Shown: positions 1 to 8,675, counted from the stretch's first letter. The stretch: 64,000 nucleotides of DNA from Streptomyces sp. BA2 (GCF_009769735.1 NZ_WSRO01000002.1:1426001-1490000); one strand, 5' to 3'. The notes: generated from the letters alone by a model not told the origin. Program-made: numbers and translations.

Positions 1-136
1 GGTAGCCGAGCTCCCGGATGGACCGTTCGACGCGGTCCTTGGTGGAGGCGGAGATGGACCTCTTGCCGCTGAGTACGTAGCTCACCGTGCTGGCCGAGAC
101 TCCGGCGTGGTGGGCTACCTCGGCGAGGGTGACCAT
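1..136 (-). CDS. LacI-family transcriptional regulator, N-terminal part only
   Basis: Reads leftward off the window edge, so only about 45 residues are visible. They form a classic LacI helix-turn-helix: MVTLAEVAHHAGVS, then STVSYVLSGKRSIS and a hinge-helix approach. ATG at 136 is preceded by an AGGAGAG ribosome site. It follows the GH74 gene on the same strand, but the 120-bp gap holds its own promoter and two perfect copies of a GAAGCGCTTC palindrome, which suggests autoregulation. A related site sits in the arabinanase promoter near 7600, so arabinan or xyloglucan-linked sugars are possible effectors; this is inference. The ligand domain lies outside the window. Confidence 0.9.
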   Translation of the reverse strand, partial: MVTLAEVAHHAGVSASTVSYVLSGKRSISASTKDRVERSIRELGY

Positions 137-171
137 TCAGCTCTCCTGGACGGGTCGTGGGGCGGCGATGG

Positions 172-183
172 CGAAGCGCTTCG
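172..183. promoter_or_regulatory. LacI-type operator, downstream copy
   Basis: Perfect 12-bp palindrome CGAAGCGCTTCG with the CG centre typical of LacI-family sites. It lies between the predicted -10 (200-205) and the LacI start codon at 136, so bound repressor would block elongation or clearance. Confidence 0.7.
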
Positions 184-199
184 ACTCTGGGTCACCTTG

Positions 200-228
200 A
201 CCCTAGAGGGACACCCATGTGCTGTCCA
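200..228 (-). promoter_or_regulatory. Predicted promoter of the left-edge LacI gene
   Basis: On the minus strand TGGACA (223-228) and TAGGGT (200-205) are separated by 17 bp. The promoter is bracketed by two identical operator cores whose centres are 66 bp apart, suited to looping or roadblock autoregulation. Pattern-based call. Confidence 0.5.
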
Positions 229-236
229 TAGGTGCG

Positions 237-250
237 TCGAAGCGCTTCGA
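237..250. promoter_or_regulatory. LacI-type operator, upstream copy
   Basis: Perfect 14-bp palindrome TCGAAGCGCTTCGA, sharing the 12-bp core of the site at 172-183. It lies just upstream of the predicted -35 of the LacI gene and immediately after the GH74 stop codon. Confidence 0.7.
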
Positions 251-258
251 CTGGCCTC

Positions 259-2562
259 CTACCGGCCGGAGTTGTCCCCGTAAACGATGCCACGGCCGTT
301 CGTCGACACGTACACCCGCCCGTAGATCCGTGGATCACCGGTGATGGCCGCTCCGGTCCAGCCCCACTGGTGGGCGTCGTCGTTGATGCGCACCCAGCTC
401 TCGCCGGCGTCGGTGGAGCGGAAGATGCCGCGCACCCCGTCGATCCTGGCGCTGGTGTAGAGCGTCTGGTGGTCGGAGCCCGGCGCGGCCTTGCCGAAGC
501 CGATCGTGTCGGCCTCCTCGACGCCCTGGACGCGGGTGAAGCTCGCGCCGGAGTCCGTCGAGTGCCACAGGCCGTACGTCCCACCGGCCTTGCCGCCCGC
601 GAGCCAGATGTCGCCCTTGGAGCCCGGTAGTGCCTTGAAGCGCACCGCGCCCTCGGCCGGAAGTCCGGTGGAAGCCTTCGCGGTGAAGGTCGCCCCGCCG
701 TCCGTACTGACGTAGAACGTCCCGGACTTGAAGCCGTAGAACGTCTTCGGGTCGGCCCGGTCGGACTCGACGACGGCGCCCTGCGGGATGCCGGAGGACG
801 CCGTCCACGACGCGCCACGGTCACCGCTGGTGTGCACGCCCGTGCCGTCGGGGCTCCACACGAAGCGGCTGCCGTCGGCGGACGCGGCGACCGTGCCGCC
901 GCCAGAGACTCCCGAAGGCTCCTTTCCTGCCGACCAGTTGGCGCCGTTGTCACCGGAGAAGGCGATACGTGGCCCGCTGTCGAGCTGGCCGACGCGCACC
1001 ACCGTGTCCGGATCGGACTCGGCGTGGTCGATGCTGGTCGTGGTGGTGAAGTTGGGCTCGGTGTACATCAGGGGCGGCACCTGGGTGACATCCGTGTGCC
1101 GGAAGCCGCCGATGTCGCCGAGCGCGCTGAGCAGCGGCGCTCCGGATGCCGGTGCGGCGAGGTCGTTGACGGCGGTCTCCTCAAGGCCCTTCACCATCGG
1201 GGTGACGGTGAACTTGCCGCCGCTGTCCCACTGTTGGAGGTTTCTGGTGCCGTAGACGGTGGCCCCGGTGCCATACATCATCCGGTCGGAGTCGAAGGGG
1301 TCGATCTCCAGGGCCTCGGTCATCCAGCCCAGCTTCGGGCTCTGTTCGGGCGGCGTCGGGTTCGCGCCCCACGACAGCCAGGGCACGGACGAGATGTCCA
1401 TGGTGTAGCGGTTGGTGCGCTCGGGATAGGCGGCGTAGCTCCAGGCTCCGGTCCAGCTTCCGCCGCTGTCGGTGGAGCGGAAGATCTGGGTGTCCGGGTA
1501 CCAGGAGCTGTAGCCGGTGACCATGACGGTGCCCGGACGTTGCCGGTCGATGCTCAGTCCGCTGTAGCCGTAGTACGTGTCGGCGTCGGTGGCGGGGCTG
1601 ATGTTCTTCCACTCGCCGGTGCGGGTCGCGTACCGCCACACCTGGCCCTTGGTGCCGTCGTAGGGGCCGCCCTTGTCGCTGTAGGCGAGGTAGAGATAGC
1701 CGTTCTCCGCGTCGAGCACGCCCTTGTGGGCGAGGTGGCCGGTGGGCTGGCCCGCGAGGCGGGACCAGGTGGCGCCCGCGTCCGTCGAGCGGTAGACGGC
1801 GTTGGCCTTGTCGGCGACGCCGACGTAGACGGTCTTGGTGCGCTTGCCCGAGGTGCCGGTCGACTCGTCGAACGTGACCCAGGCGATGCCCTGGTTGTCG
1901 GAGGCGTAGCCGGTCGAATCACCGGGGTCCTGCTGGTAGTTGCCGGGGTTGGGGAACGCTGTCACCTTCGACCAGGTGGCTCCGGAGTCGGTGGAGCGCC
2001 ACAGGCCGTGGCCGCTGGGCGCCCCGAGGTAGAGCACGCGGTTGTCGTGCGGGTCGACGGCGAGGCGTTCGCCCATGCCGCGGCCCGGCATGTTGCCGCC
2101 GAGCTTGAAGGGAAGGTCCGCCTTCTTCCAGGTCTCGCCCCGGTCGGCCGAGCGCATGACGGCGCCCTTTCCCGGGTCCCAGTCGTTGGTGTACGTGCCC
2201 ACGGCGGCGTACACCTTGTCCGGTTCGACGGTGTCGGACGCGATGCTGACGACCCCGGTGTGGCCCCAGTCGCCCCAGCCCACCGAGTCGAGCAGCGGGG
2301 TCCAGGACTGGGACGACTCCTGCCAGCGGTAGGCGCCGCCGATGTCGGTGCGTGCGTACGCGAGGTTCTTCTCGGCCCGGTTGAAGACGATGCCGGGGAC
2401 GAAGCCGCCGCCGTCGATGCGGACGTTCTTCCAGGTGTACGCGGCCCTTGCCTTCTCCTTGGCGTCGTCGGCCCCGGAGGAAGGGGCGGCCACGAGCAGC
2501 AGCCCCGGGATCAGGCCGAGGGCGCCGAGCAGTTTCCCGCCGCGCGTCATACGGCCGGTCAC
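259..2562 (-). CDS. Secreted GH74 xyloglucanase
   Basis: Endo-acting xyloglucan hydrolase, 767 aa, close to the usual size of a GH74 catalytic module. A Sec signal (hydrophobic [16 protein letters not shown], then a small-residue cleavage zone) is followed by two seven-bladed propellers full of [13 protein letters not shown] blade motifs. The two GH74 catalytic aspartates are visible in [11 protein letters not shown] (Asp73) and LGDIGGF (Asp483). The chain stops right after the catalytic module (YGDNSGR), so there is no carbohydrate-binding module. The GTG at 2562 overlaps the GH48 stop in a GTGA, implying translational coupling; ATG at 2550 is an alternative. Its operon partner and the upstream CebR box tie it to cellulose or xyloglucan induction. 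Confidence 0.93.
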   Translation of the reverse strand: MTGRMTRGGKLLGALGLIPGLLLVAAPSSGADDAKEKARAAYTWKNVRIDGGGFVPGIVFNRAEKNLAYARTDIGGAYRWQESSQSWTPLLDSVGWGDWGHTGVVSIASDTVEPDKVYAAVGTYTNDWDPGKGAVMRSADRGETWKKADLPFKLGGNMPGRGMGERLAVDPHDNRVLYLGAPSGHGLWRSTDSGATWSKVTAFPNPGNYQQDPGDSTGYASDNQGIAWVTFDESTGTSGKRTKTVYVGVADKANAVYRSTDAGATWSRLAGQPTGHLAHKGVLDAENGYLYLAYSDKGGPYDGTKGQVWRYATRTGEWKNISPATDADTYYGYSGLSIDRQRPGTVMVTGYSSWYPDTQIFRSTDSGGSWTGAWSYAAYPERTNRYTMDISSVPWLSWGANPTPPEQSPKLGWMTEALEIDPFDSDRMMYGTGATVYGTRNLQQWDSGGKFTVTPMVKGLEETAVNDLAAPASGAPLLSALGDIGGFRHTDVTQVPPLMYTEPNFTTTTSIDHAESDPDTVVRVGQLDSGPRIAFSGDNGANWSAGKEPSGVSGGGTVAASADGSRFVWSPDGTGVHTSGDRGASWTASSGIPQGAVVESDRADPKTFYGFKSGTFYVSTDGGATFTAKASTGLPAEGAVRFKALPGSKGDIWLAGGKAGGTYGLWHSTDSGASFTRVQGVEEADTIGFGKAAPGSDHQTLYTSARIDGVRGIFRSTDAGESWVRINDDAHQWGWTGAAITGDPRIYGRVYVSTNGRGIVYGDNSGR

Positions 2563-4601
2563 CGCGACCCCGTCCCCGGTTCGAGGAGCTCCGCGTAGGC
2601 GCCCATGGCGAGCGCGATGTCCACCTGCGCCCAGAAGCGGTGGTAGGTGAACTGCGGCGCCGCTCCCCCGGCGAGATAGGCCTCGACCTTCGGCCAGTCG
2701 GGGTCGTCGCGGTAGAAGGAGCGGATGGAGGTGAAGTCGGATCCGGAGTTGATGGTGTCGCCGTTCGGCATGGTGCCGGTCCAGCCGTTCGGGACGTACA
2801 CCGCGTCGTCGAACCGGTTGTAGTCGGCGCGGGTCTCGGGCACGGCGACGCCGAGGGGGTCCTGGTGGTGCCGCCACATGCCGTCAAGGAGCGCCTTGGC
2901 CGTGGTGGCGGCTTGGGTGTGGCCGGTGGCGGCGGCGTAGTACGTGAGGGTCTTGGCATAGGCGCCGGCCACGCCCACGTCGTTGGTGCGGTCGACGACG
3001 GACACGTGAAGTCCCGTGTTGGCGCCGGGGTTTGACGGGTTCCAGGTGTCGGGCTGACCGGACCATTTGAGGGTCGAGGGGAAGCTGTATGTGCCGTCGG
3101 CGGCGATCTTCGTCTCGGACAGGGCCCACTTCACCCACTTGTCCATGACCGTCTTCGCGGCGGGGTCGTCGGTCTCGTGGAGGTACTCGGCGACCCGCTC
3201 CATCGACCAGGCCTGGAAGCCGAACCACTGGTTGGACGGCGGGTCGTGGTAGACGGGCTTCTCGTCGTAGGCCATGCCGTAGAAGGTGGGCGTGCCGGCC
3301 GGAGGCTTGGCGTACCGGCCCTGCCAGCTGTTGGTGGCGCCGCCCGCGATGGCGCCCTCGGCGGACTGCAGCCAGCGGTAGAACTCGATCTGCCGGGTCA
3401 GGCTCTTCGTCCAGTCCGCCTTGCCCGATGCCGACTTGGGGGCGAGCGGGGCGTAGGCGCTGAGGGCGAAGGCGGCCAGGGGGTTCTGGTAGCCGCCGTG
3501 GCTGTGGCTCGACCCGATGCGCCAGGCCCAGCCGGCGGAGGTGTCGGTGGCTCCGCCCCATGCGTAGTACCAGGACAGCAGGTAGTGCGAGCTGTTCTTG
3601 CCGCTGCCCGGTGCGCAGCCGGACGGGTCGGTGCAGTCGCCGATGGCCTTGAAGTACTTGTCGAACAGGGCGTAGCGCAGGTAGTCGCCCATCTTGGCCG
3701 CCTTGGCGACCGTCGCCGCGACCTGCGACTCCTTGCCCTGGGCCGAGGCCCAGACGTGCGCCCAGTAGGCGGCCTGCACCGCGCGGGCATCGGCGTCGGG
3801 GGCGTTGGTGTACTTCCACTGCTTGGCGTAGGAGGCGTCGCCGGTGAACAGATCGAGGTAGCCGTTCTTGCCGCCGTGGGTGAACTCGTCGCGGGTGGGG
3901 TGCGGGACGGTTTCCCAGACCGACTCCTGGGGGCCGCGCTGGAAGGTGTTGATGTAGACCGGGCCCCTGGCGTCGCCGCCGTAGCCGTAGACGTTGTCGA
4001 CGTCCTGGAGCCAGTGCATGCCGTAGATGTCGTCGCTGCCGTAGGCGCTCTTCAGCTCGGCGGCGATCGGGTCGGCGCCTGCCTGGACCGAGGGATCGAG
4101 CCGGGCGGGGTACTGGGACGGCTGGTCGTGTTCGGGGGCGTACGTGGCCGGTTTCGCCGCATTGTAGAAACTGTTCGTCGGCTGGTCGGCACGGGCCGGG
4201 ATCATGAATTTCTCCATGGTTTCCCAAGCCGCGTTGAAACGTGTCCAGTCGCCGCTGACCTTGCCGTACATGGCCTGTAGCCAGAGGAGATAGCTGTATG
4301 CCTCGGATGTCGTCTCGTGCCCGTGGTCGGGGGCTTCGACAATGAGGGTTTCGACGGAGTGGTACGGAATACCGTCCGGCGAGAAATAGCCGTTCGCGGA
4401 ATTGGTGATCTTCGCGTAGAGGTCGAGGAAGCGCTGTTCGTACTCGGTGGCCGCGGGGGCGGCATGAGCGGCTTGACCTGCGGGGTTGAGCGCCACAATG
4501 GCGGGGGCAAGCGCGGCTCCGGCGCCCAGGGCCAGCAGGTTGCGGCGGCTGATTTCCGGTCTGGAGTGGCCGGGGCGGAAGGCATCGGGGAATGCGGGCA
4601 T
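2559..4601 (-). CDS. Secreted GH48 cellulase (processive cellobiohydrolase)
   Basis: 680 aa. GH48 enzymes attack cellulose processively from reducing ends and are the hallmark exoglucanase of cellulolytic bacteria. The N-terminus carries a Tat signal ([11 protein letters not shown]). The GHETTSEA segment (residues 94-101) contains the family's proposed proton-donor Glu, and other GH48 signatures follow ([42 protein letters not shown]). There is no CBM or dockerin, whereas Streptomyces GH48 enzymes usually carry CBM2. ATG at 4601 has a GGAGAG ribosome site. It is first in an operon with GH74 (4-bp overlap). A perfect CebR-type box lies 63 bp upstream, so repression relieved by cellobiose/cellotriose is expected. 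Confidence 0.95.
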   Translation of the reverse strand: MPAFPDAFRPGHSRPEISRRNLLALGAGAALAPAIVALNPAGQAAHAAPAATEYEQRFLDLYAKITNSANGYFSPDGIPYHSVETLIVEAPDHGHETTSEAYSYLLWLQAMYGKVSGDWTRFNAAWETMEKFMIPARADQPTNSFYNAAKPATYAPEHDQPSQYPARLDPSVQAGADPIAAELKSAYGSDDIYGMHWLQDVDNVYGYGGDARGPVYINTFQRGPQESVWETVPHPTRDEFTHGGKNGYLDLFTGDASYAKQWKYTNAPDADARAVQAAYWAHVWASAQGKESQVAATVAKAAKMGDYLRYALFDKYFKAIGDCTDPSGCAPGSGKNSSHYLLSWYYAWGGATDTSAGWAWRIGSSHSHGGYQNPLAAFALSAYAPLAPKSASGKADWTKSLTRQIEFYRWLQSAEGAIAGGATNSWQGRYAKPPAGTPTFYGMAYDEKPVYHDPPSNQWFGFQAWSMERVAEYLHETDDPAAKTVMDKWVKWALSETKIAADGTYSFPSTLKWSGQPDTWNPSNPGANTGLHVSVVDRTNDVGVAGAYAKTLTYYAAATGHTQAATTAKALLDGMWRHHQDPLGVAVPETRADYNRFDDAVYVPNGWTGTMPNGDTINSGSDFTSIRSFYRDDPDWPKVEAYLAGGAAPQFTYHRFWAQVDIALAMGAYAELLEPGTGSR

Positions 4602-4663
4602 ACGGGGATCTCTCCTGACGGCTCGGCGGGGGGCGTGCTCCGCTTGGGGAGCATGGGAACCAG

Positions 4664-4677
4664 TGGGAGCGCTCCCA
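4664..4677. promoter_or_regulatory. CebR-type operator (perfect)
   Basis: TGGGAGCGCTCCCA, the exact 14-bp palindrome known for the Streptomyces cellulose-utilisation repressor CebR. It abuts the predicted -10 of the GH48-GH74 operon, so repressor would cover the transcription start. The cebR gene itself is not in the window. Confidence 0.88.
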
Positions 4678-4705
4678 AAGTTCAGCCGGAACGGCGCCAT
4701 GTCAA
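4677..4705 (-). promoter_or_regulatory. Predicted promoter of the GH48-GH74 operon
   Basis: On the minus strand a consensus TTGACA (4700-4705) is followed after 17 bp by AACTTT (4677-4682), a weak -10. The CebR box starts at the -10 and extends downstream. Confidence 0.5.
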
Positions 4706-4727
4706 GAGTTCGCACACGAAAGGGAGT

Positions 4728-4745
4728 TGTCGAATTAATTCGACA
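4728..4745. promoter_or_regulatory. Perfect 18-bp AT-centred palindrome between divergent cellulase operons
   Basis: TGTCGAATTAATTCGACA is fully self-complementary over 18 bp. It lies between the CebR box at 4664 and the degenerate box at 4827, upstream of the -35 of the GH48 operon. It does not resemble CebR sites. A second regulator's operator is the simplest reading; a cruciform or supercoil-sensitive element is an alternative. Confidence 0.5.
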
Positions 4746-4826
4746 GTGATGATGCGGGAAATCTGAGGAACCTGCCAACCTTTCTGTTCTCGGCGGCGAC
4801 TTCCTGCTAGCTTCCACGGTTACCAG

Positions 4827-4840
4827 TGGGAGCGATTCCG
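4827..4840. promoter_or_regulatory. Degenerate CebR-type box before GH5
   Basis: TGGGAGCGATTCCG matches one full half of the CebR palindrome, with mismatches in the other half. It sits just downstream of a possible -10 (TAGCTT, 4808-4813) and 22 bp before the GH5 start codon. A weaker CebR site would place GH5 and GH6 under the same repressor as GH48-GH74. Confidence 0.6.
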
Positions 4841-4861
4841 GCTATGCCCAAGGAGTCGCTC

Positions 4862-5998
4862 ATGCGCCATCCCCCGCGTCTGCTCCGCACGCTGGCCGTG
4901 CTGGCCGGCGCCGTCCTCACCGCCACCGGACTCGTGATGCCCTCCGCCCTGTCGACGGCGGGCGCCGCTCCGTCCGCTGCGGCACCTCCCCCTGCCCTCA
5001 AGGCCGACGGCAACCGGCTCGTCGACGCCGAAGGCACCGCGCACCGGCTGCTCGGCGTCAACCGCTCCGGCGGCGAGTACGCCTGTGTCCAGGGCTGGGG
5101 CTTCTTCGACGGCCCCGTCGACGACGCCTCCGTCAAGGCCATCGCGGACTGGAAGGCCAACACCGTACGCATCCCGCTCAACGAGGAGTGCTGGCTGGGC
5201 ACCGACAACATCGACCCGCGCTGGGCGGGCGGGAACTACCGCGCGGCCATCGGCGATCTCGTCCAGCGCGTCCAGGACCACGGCATGACACCGATCGTCG
5301 AACTCCACTGGTCGCACGGCCAGTACACCGGCAACTCGTCGGCCTGCCCGGACGTGCACGCCAGCTGCCAGAAGCCGATGCCGAACGCCCGGTACACCCC
5401 GGCGTTCTGGACGTCGGTCGCGAACACCTTCAAGGACGATCCGGCCGTCGCCTTCGACCTCTTCAACGAGCCCTATCCGGACCGCGCCACCCCCACGACC
5501 GACCAGGCCTGGGCCTGCTGGCGCGACGGCGGCACCTGCCCCGGCATCGGCTACGAGGTCGCCGGCATGCAGGACCTGCTCGACGCGGTCCGCGGCACAG
5601 GCGCGAAGAATCTCGTGCTCGCGTCCGGCATCGCGTACGCGAACGATCTGAGCGGCTGGCTGAAGCACGCGCCCACGGACCCGGCGGGCAATCTCGCCGC
5701 GGCCTGGCACGTCTACAACTTCAACTCCTGTGCCAACGCCGGCTGTTGGGACGCCACGCTGGCGCCGGTGGCCGCGAAGGTGCCGCTCGTGGCGGGCGAG
5801 ATCGGCGAGAACACCTGCTCGCACGGCTTCATCGACACCGTCATGAAGTGGCTCGACGAGCACCAGGCGTCCTACCTCGGCTGGACCTGGAACACCTGGA
5901 ACTGCTCATCGGGCCCCGCGCTGATCAGCTCCTACGACGGCACGCCCACCCCGTTCGGCATCGGGCTCCGCGACCATCTGCGCGCGCTCGACACCTGA
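4862..5998 (+). CDS. Secreted GH5 cellulase (endo-beta-1,4-glucanase)
   Basis: 378 aa, cleaving internal beta-1,4 bonds of cellulose. The Sec signal peptide covers about the first 36 residues and cleaves near AGAAPS. The GH5 barrel shows the acid/base Glu203 in DLFNEPYP and the nucleophile Glu313 in VAGEIGENTC. Paired cysteines (ECW, SACPDVHASC, NSCANAGCW, ENTCS) suggest disulfides in a secreted enzyme. The ATG at 4862 was chosen because AAGGAG lies 6 bp upstream; earlier in-frame starts would add residues ahead of the signal peptide. The protein ends with the catalytic domain and has no CBM. GH6 follows after a 67-bp gap, probably in the same transcript. Confidence 0.93.
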   Translation: MRHPPRLLRTLAVLAGAVLTATGLVMPSALSTAGAAPSAAAPPPALKADGNRLVDAEGTAHRLLGVNRSGGEYACVQGWGFFDGPVDDASVKAIADWKANTVRIPLNEECWLGTDNIDPRWAGGNYRAAIGDLVQRVQDHGMTPIVELHWSHGQYTGNSSACPDVHASCQKPMPNARYTPAFWTSVANTFKDDPAVAFDLFNEPYPDRATPTTDQAWACWRDGGTCPGIGYEVAGMQDLLDAVRGTGAKNLVLASGIAYANDLSGWLKHAPTDPAGNLAAAWHVYNFNSCANAGCWDATLAPVAAKVPLVAGEIGENTCSHGFIDTVMKWLDEHQASYLGWTWNTWNCSSGPALISSYDGTPTPFGIGLRDHLRALDT

Positions 5999-6010
5999 CC
6001 CCCGCCCCCC

Positions 6011-6040
6011 ACACCCACACCCACACCCACACCCACACCC
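6011..6040 (+). repeat. Hexanucleotide tandem repeat (ACACCC)5
   Basis: Five perfect ACACCC copies between the GH5 stop and the GH6 ribosome site. Non-coding. The run is a pyrimidine-rich slippage-prone tract, and length variation here could alter the GH5-GH6 leader. Confidence 0.9.
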
Positions 6041-6065
6041 ACGCCAGAGAGGAACCACTCCCACC

Positions 6066-7439
6066 ATGAGCCGCACCCCCTCCAGGCACCGCAGATCCCG
6101 CACCCTCTTCCTGGCCGGGCTCGCCACCGTCCTCGCCACCACCGGCGGCACCGCGCTCGCCGTCGGCGACAGCGGAAGCAGCACGACCCGCGCCGCCGCC
6201 CGCGTCGACAATCCGTACGCGGGCGCCAAGCCCTATGTGAACCCCGAGTGGTCCGCGAAGGCCAAGGCCGAACCGGGCGGCGGCGCCATCGCCAACCAGC
6301 CCACCGGCGTCTGGCTCGACCGGATCGCCGCGATCGAGGGCGCGGGCTCCGCGATGGGCCTGCGCGACCACCTCGACGCCGCGCTCCAACAGGGCGCCGG
6401 TGTCATCCAGTTGGTCATCTACAACCTGCCGGGCCGGGACTGTGCCGCCCTCGCCTCCAACGGGGAGCTCGGCCCCACCGAGATCGACCGCTACAAGAGC
6501 GAGTACATCGACCCGATCGCGAAGATCCTCGCCGAATCCAAGTACGCCAGCCTGCGCATCGTCACGACCGTCGAGATCGACTCGCTGCCGAACCTCGTCA
6601 CCAACACCGGCGGCCGCCCCACCGCGACGCCCGAGTGCGACGTGATGAAGGCCAACGGCAACTACGTGAAGGGCGTCGGCTACGCCCTGAACAAGCTCGG
6701 CGCCGTGCCGAACGTCTACAACTACGTGGACGCGGGCCACCACGGGTGGATCGGCTGGGACGACAACTTCGCCGCCTCCGCCCAGGTCATGCACCAGGCG
6801 GCGACCGCCGAGGGCAGCACCGTCGACAAGGTGCACGGCTTCATCACCAACACGGCCAACTACAGCGCCCTGAAGGAGAACAACTTCAAGATCGGCGACA
6901 CCGTCAACGGCCGGTCGGTCCGCGAGTCCAAGTGGGTCGACTGGAACCGCTCCGTCGACGAGCTCTCCTTCGCCCAGTCGTTCCGCAACCAGCTGGTCTC
7001 CACCGGCTTCCGGTCCGACATAGGCATGCTCATCGACACCTCGCGCAACGGCTGGGGCGGCGCCGCCCGGCCCGCGGGCCCCGGTCCCACGACGGACGTC
7101 AACACCTACGTCGAAGGCGGCCGTTACGACCGGCGCATCCACATCGGCAACTGGTGCAACCAGTCGGGCGCGGGCCTCGGCGAACGGCCGAAGACCGCCC
7201 CGGAGGCCGGCATCGACGCCTACGTGTGGATGAAGCCGCCGGGCGAGTCCGACGGGTCGAGCAAGGAGATCCCGAACGACGAGGGCAAGGGCTTCGACCG
7301 CATGTGTGACCCGACCTACCAGGGCAACCCGCGCAACGGCCACAACCCGTCCGGCGCGCTCCCCGACGCGCCGATCTCCGGGAAGTGGTTCTCGGCGCAG
7401 TTCCAGGAGCTCCTGAAGAACGCCCACCCCACCCTGTAA
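6066..7439 (+). CDS. Secreted GH6 cellobiohydrolase
   Basis: 457 aa. GH6 exoglucanases release cellobiose from non-reducing ends, complementing the reducing-end GH48 next door. A Sec signal (RSRTLFLAGLATVLATTGG) precedes a catalytic domain of about 400 residues, the length of exo-type GH6 rather than the shorter endoglucanases. The proton-donor motif LPGRDCAA (Asp125), IVTTVEIDSLPN, VYNYVDAGHHGW and the C-terminal DAYVWMKPPGESDG are all GH6 signatures. No CBM is present at either end. AGAGAGG lies upstream of ATG. A strong hairpin follows the stop. Confidence 0.94.
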   Translation: MSRTPSRHRRSRTLFLAGLATVLATTGGTALAVGDSGSSTTRAAARVDNPYAGAKPYVNPEWSAKAKAEPGGGAIANQPTGVWLDRIAAIEGAGSAMGLRDHLDAALQQGAGVIQLVIYNLPGRDCAALASNGELGPTEIDRYKSEYIDPIAKILAESKYASLRIVTTVEIDSLPNLVTNTGGRPTATPECDVMKANGNYVKGVGYALNKLGAVPNVYNYVDAGHHGWIGWDDNFAASAQVMHQAATAEGSTVDKVHGFITNTANYSALKENNFKIGDTVNGRSVRESKWVDWNRSVDELSFAQSFRNQLVSTGFRSDIGMLIDTSRNGWGGAARPAGPGPTTDVNTYVEGGRYDRRIHIGNWCNQSGAGLGERPKTAPEAGIDAYVWMKPPGESDGSSKEIPNDEGKGFDRMCDPTYQGNPRNGHNPSGALPDAPISGKWFSAQFQELLKNAHPTL

Positions 7440-7469
7440 CCCGCACCGCCCTCGGGCGGCGGCCTCCCC

Positions 7470-7503
7470 GGGGGCGGACGGCGACCGGATGCCGTCCGCC
7501 CCC
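7470..7503 (+). terminator. Probable terminator after GH6
   Basis: A perfect 13-bp stem (arm GGGGGCGGACGGC at 7470-7482, complement at 7491-7503) with an 8-base loop. It lacks a T-tract, as is common in Streptomyces. A smaller CCGCCC/GGGCGG hairpin precedes it at 7446-7459. Confidence 0.75.
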
Positions 7504-7585
7504 TCCCGCCCGTCCTCCACCACTCTCCTTGCGTGGGACGGCAGTTGGACAGGAGGGGGCAAACCGACGAGGCCTGTGTGAACCG

Positions 7586-7614
7586 TTGACGCGCAAGCGC
7601 TTCGATTCTACGGT
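7586..7614 (+). promoter_or_regulatory. Predicted promoter A (arabinanase operon)
   Basis: TTGACG (7586-7591), exactly 17 bp, then TACGGT (7609-7614). It shares its architecture with four other promoters in the window (near 13780, 22730, 22860 and 43580). The spacer contains a LacI-type AAGCGCTT core. Confidence 0.7.
7592..7605. promoter_or_regulatory. LacI-type operator inside promoter A spacer
   Basis: CGCAAGCGCTTCGA matches the left-edge operator TCGAAGCGCTTCGA at 11 of 14 positions, including the 8-bp core AAGCGCTT. Lying between -35 and -10, a bound LacI protein would block polymerase. It suggests that the regulator at 1-136 also controls the arabinanase operon. Confidence 0.55.
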
Positions 7615-7617
7615 CCC

Positions 7618-7652
7618 GTCCGATGACACGATCGCTGTCCGAAATATCGGAC
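7618..7652 (+). promoter_or_regulatory. Tandem 16-bp operator, site A
   Basis: Two 16-bp sites, 7618-7633 (GTCCGATGACACGATC) and 7637-7652 (GTCCGAAATATCGGAC), start 19 bp apart. The second is palindromic at 7 of 8 pairs. The pair begins 3 bp after the -10, over the transcription start. It belongs to the five-member set described in the findings. Confidence 0.65.
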
Positions 7653-7691
7653 GCATTCGGCGGCGGTCCCCCACCCTCGAAGGAGACCCAA

Positions 7692-8675
7692 GTGAGCCGC
7701 ACCCCCACCGCCTTCCGACGAAGAGCCCTCGTCGCTCTGCCCGCCGCCGCCCTGCTCGCCCTCATCCCGAGCAGCGCCTCCGCCTACCCCAACCCCGGCC
7801 GTGTCACCGGCGACATCGTCGTGCACGACCCGACCCTGGCCCGCACCTCGTCCGGCAAGTACCTGCTCTACTCGACCGGCGACGGCCTGCAACTGCGCAC
7901 CTCCACCGACCGGATCGCCTTCGGCCGCAGCGGCTCCGCCTTCCCCACGCGGCCGAGCTGGTGGAACAACTACAACTCCACCGGGGACGTCTGGGCACCG
8001 GACATCTCGTACCACGGCGGCAAGTACCTGATGTACTACTCCGTCTCGTCGTTCGGCTCGAACAAGTCAGCCATCGGCCTGGCGACCTCCACCACGGGCG
8101 AGCCGGGCTCCTGGACCGACCGCGGCTCCGTCTACACCTCGACCACGTCCAGCGACTACAACGCCATCGACCCGAACCTCTTCGTCGACGACGACGGCAA
8201 GTGGTGGCTGTCCTTCGGCTCCTGGTGGACGGGGATCAAGATGATCAGGGTCGACCCCTCCACGGGCAAGCAGTACGCGGGCGACACGGCCCGCCGCTCG
8301 CTGGCCTCGCGCCCCACCGGCACCAAGGCCGTCGAAGCGCCCTACATCGTCAAACGGGGCGGCTACTACTACCTCTTCGCCTCGTACGACACGTGCTGCG
8401 CGGGCACCAGCTCCACGTACAAGATCAAAGTGGGCCGCTCCTCCAGCGTCACCGGGCCGTACGTCGACAAGAACGGCGTCAGCATGATGAACAACGGAGG
8501 CACGGCGGTCCAGGAGACCCACGGCCGCTACATCGGCCCCGGCGGTCAGTCGGTCATGAAGGACACCGACGGCGACCTGCTCGTCTACCACTACTACGAC
8601 GGCCAGGACAACGGCACCCCGAAGCTCGGCGTCAACCTCCTGAACTGGAGCTCGGGATGGCCCGTCGCCTACTGA
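7692..8675 (+). CDS. Secreted GH43 endo-alpha-1,5-L-arabinanase
   Basis: 327 aa. Predicted to cut the alpha-1,5 arabinan backbone of pectin side chains. A Sec signal (ALVALPAAALLALIPSSASA) leads into a five-bladed GH43 propeller. The catalytic acids are visible as Asp in IVVHDPTLA (base), Asp in NAIDPNLF (pKa modulator) and Glu in AVEAPYIV (acid). GTG at 7692 is preferred because GAAGGAGA lies upstream and the signal peptide starts there; an upstream in-frame ATG at 7623 falls inside the operator region. The next gene starts inside its 3' end with a 19-bp overlap. First gene of the promoter A operon. Confidence 0.9.
   Translation: MSRTPTAFRRRALVALPAAALLALIPSSASAYPNPGRVTGDIVVHDPTLARTSSGKYLLYSTGDGLQLRTSTDRIAFGRSGSAFPTRPSWWNNYNSTGDVWAPDISYHGGKYLMYYSVSSFGSNKSAIGLATSTTGEPGSWTDRGSVYTSTTSSDYNAIDPNLFVDDDGKWWLSFGSWWTGIKMIRVDPSTGKQYAGDTARRSLASRPTGTKAVEAPYIVKRGGYYYLFASYDTCCAGTSSTYKIKVGRSSSVTGPYVDKNGVSMMNNGGTAVQETHGRYIGPGGQSVMKDTDGDLLVYHYYDGQDNGTPKLGVNLLNWSSGWPVAY

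Noticed and set aside
832..2598. A 588-codon plus-strand frame opposite GH74.
   Set aside because: Antisense shadow of the GH74 frame; Val/Gly/Asp-rich composition, no domain, no ribosome site. Similar frames opposite GH48, lnt and the beta-helix gene were rejected for the same reason.
6011..6040. ACACCC array considered as a telomere-type element.
   Set aside because: Streptomyces telomeres are terminal palindromes, not short tandem repeats, and this lies between two expressed genes.
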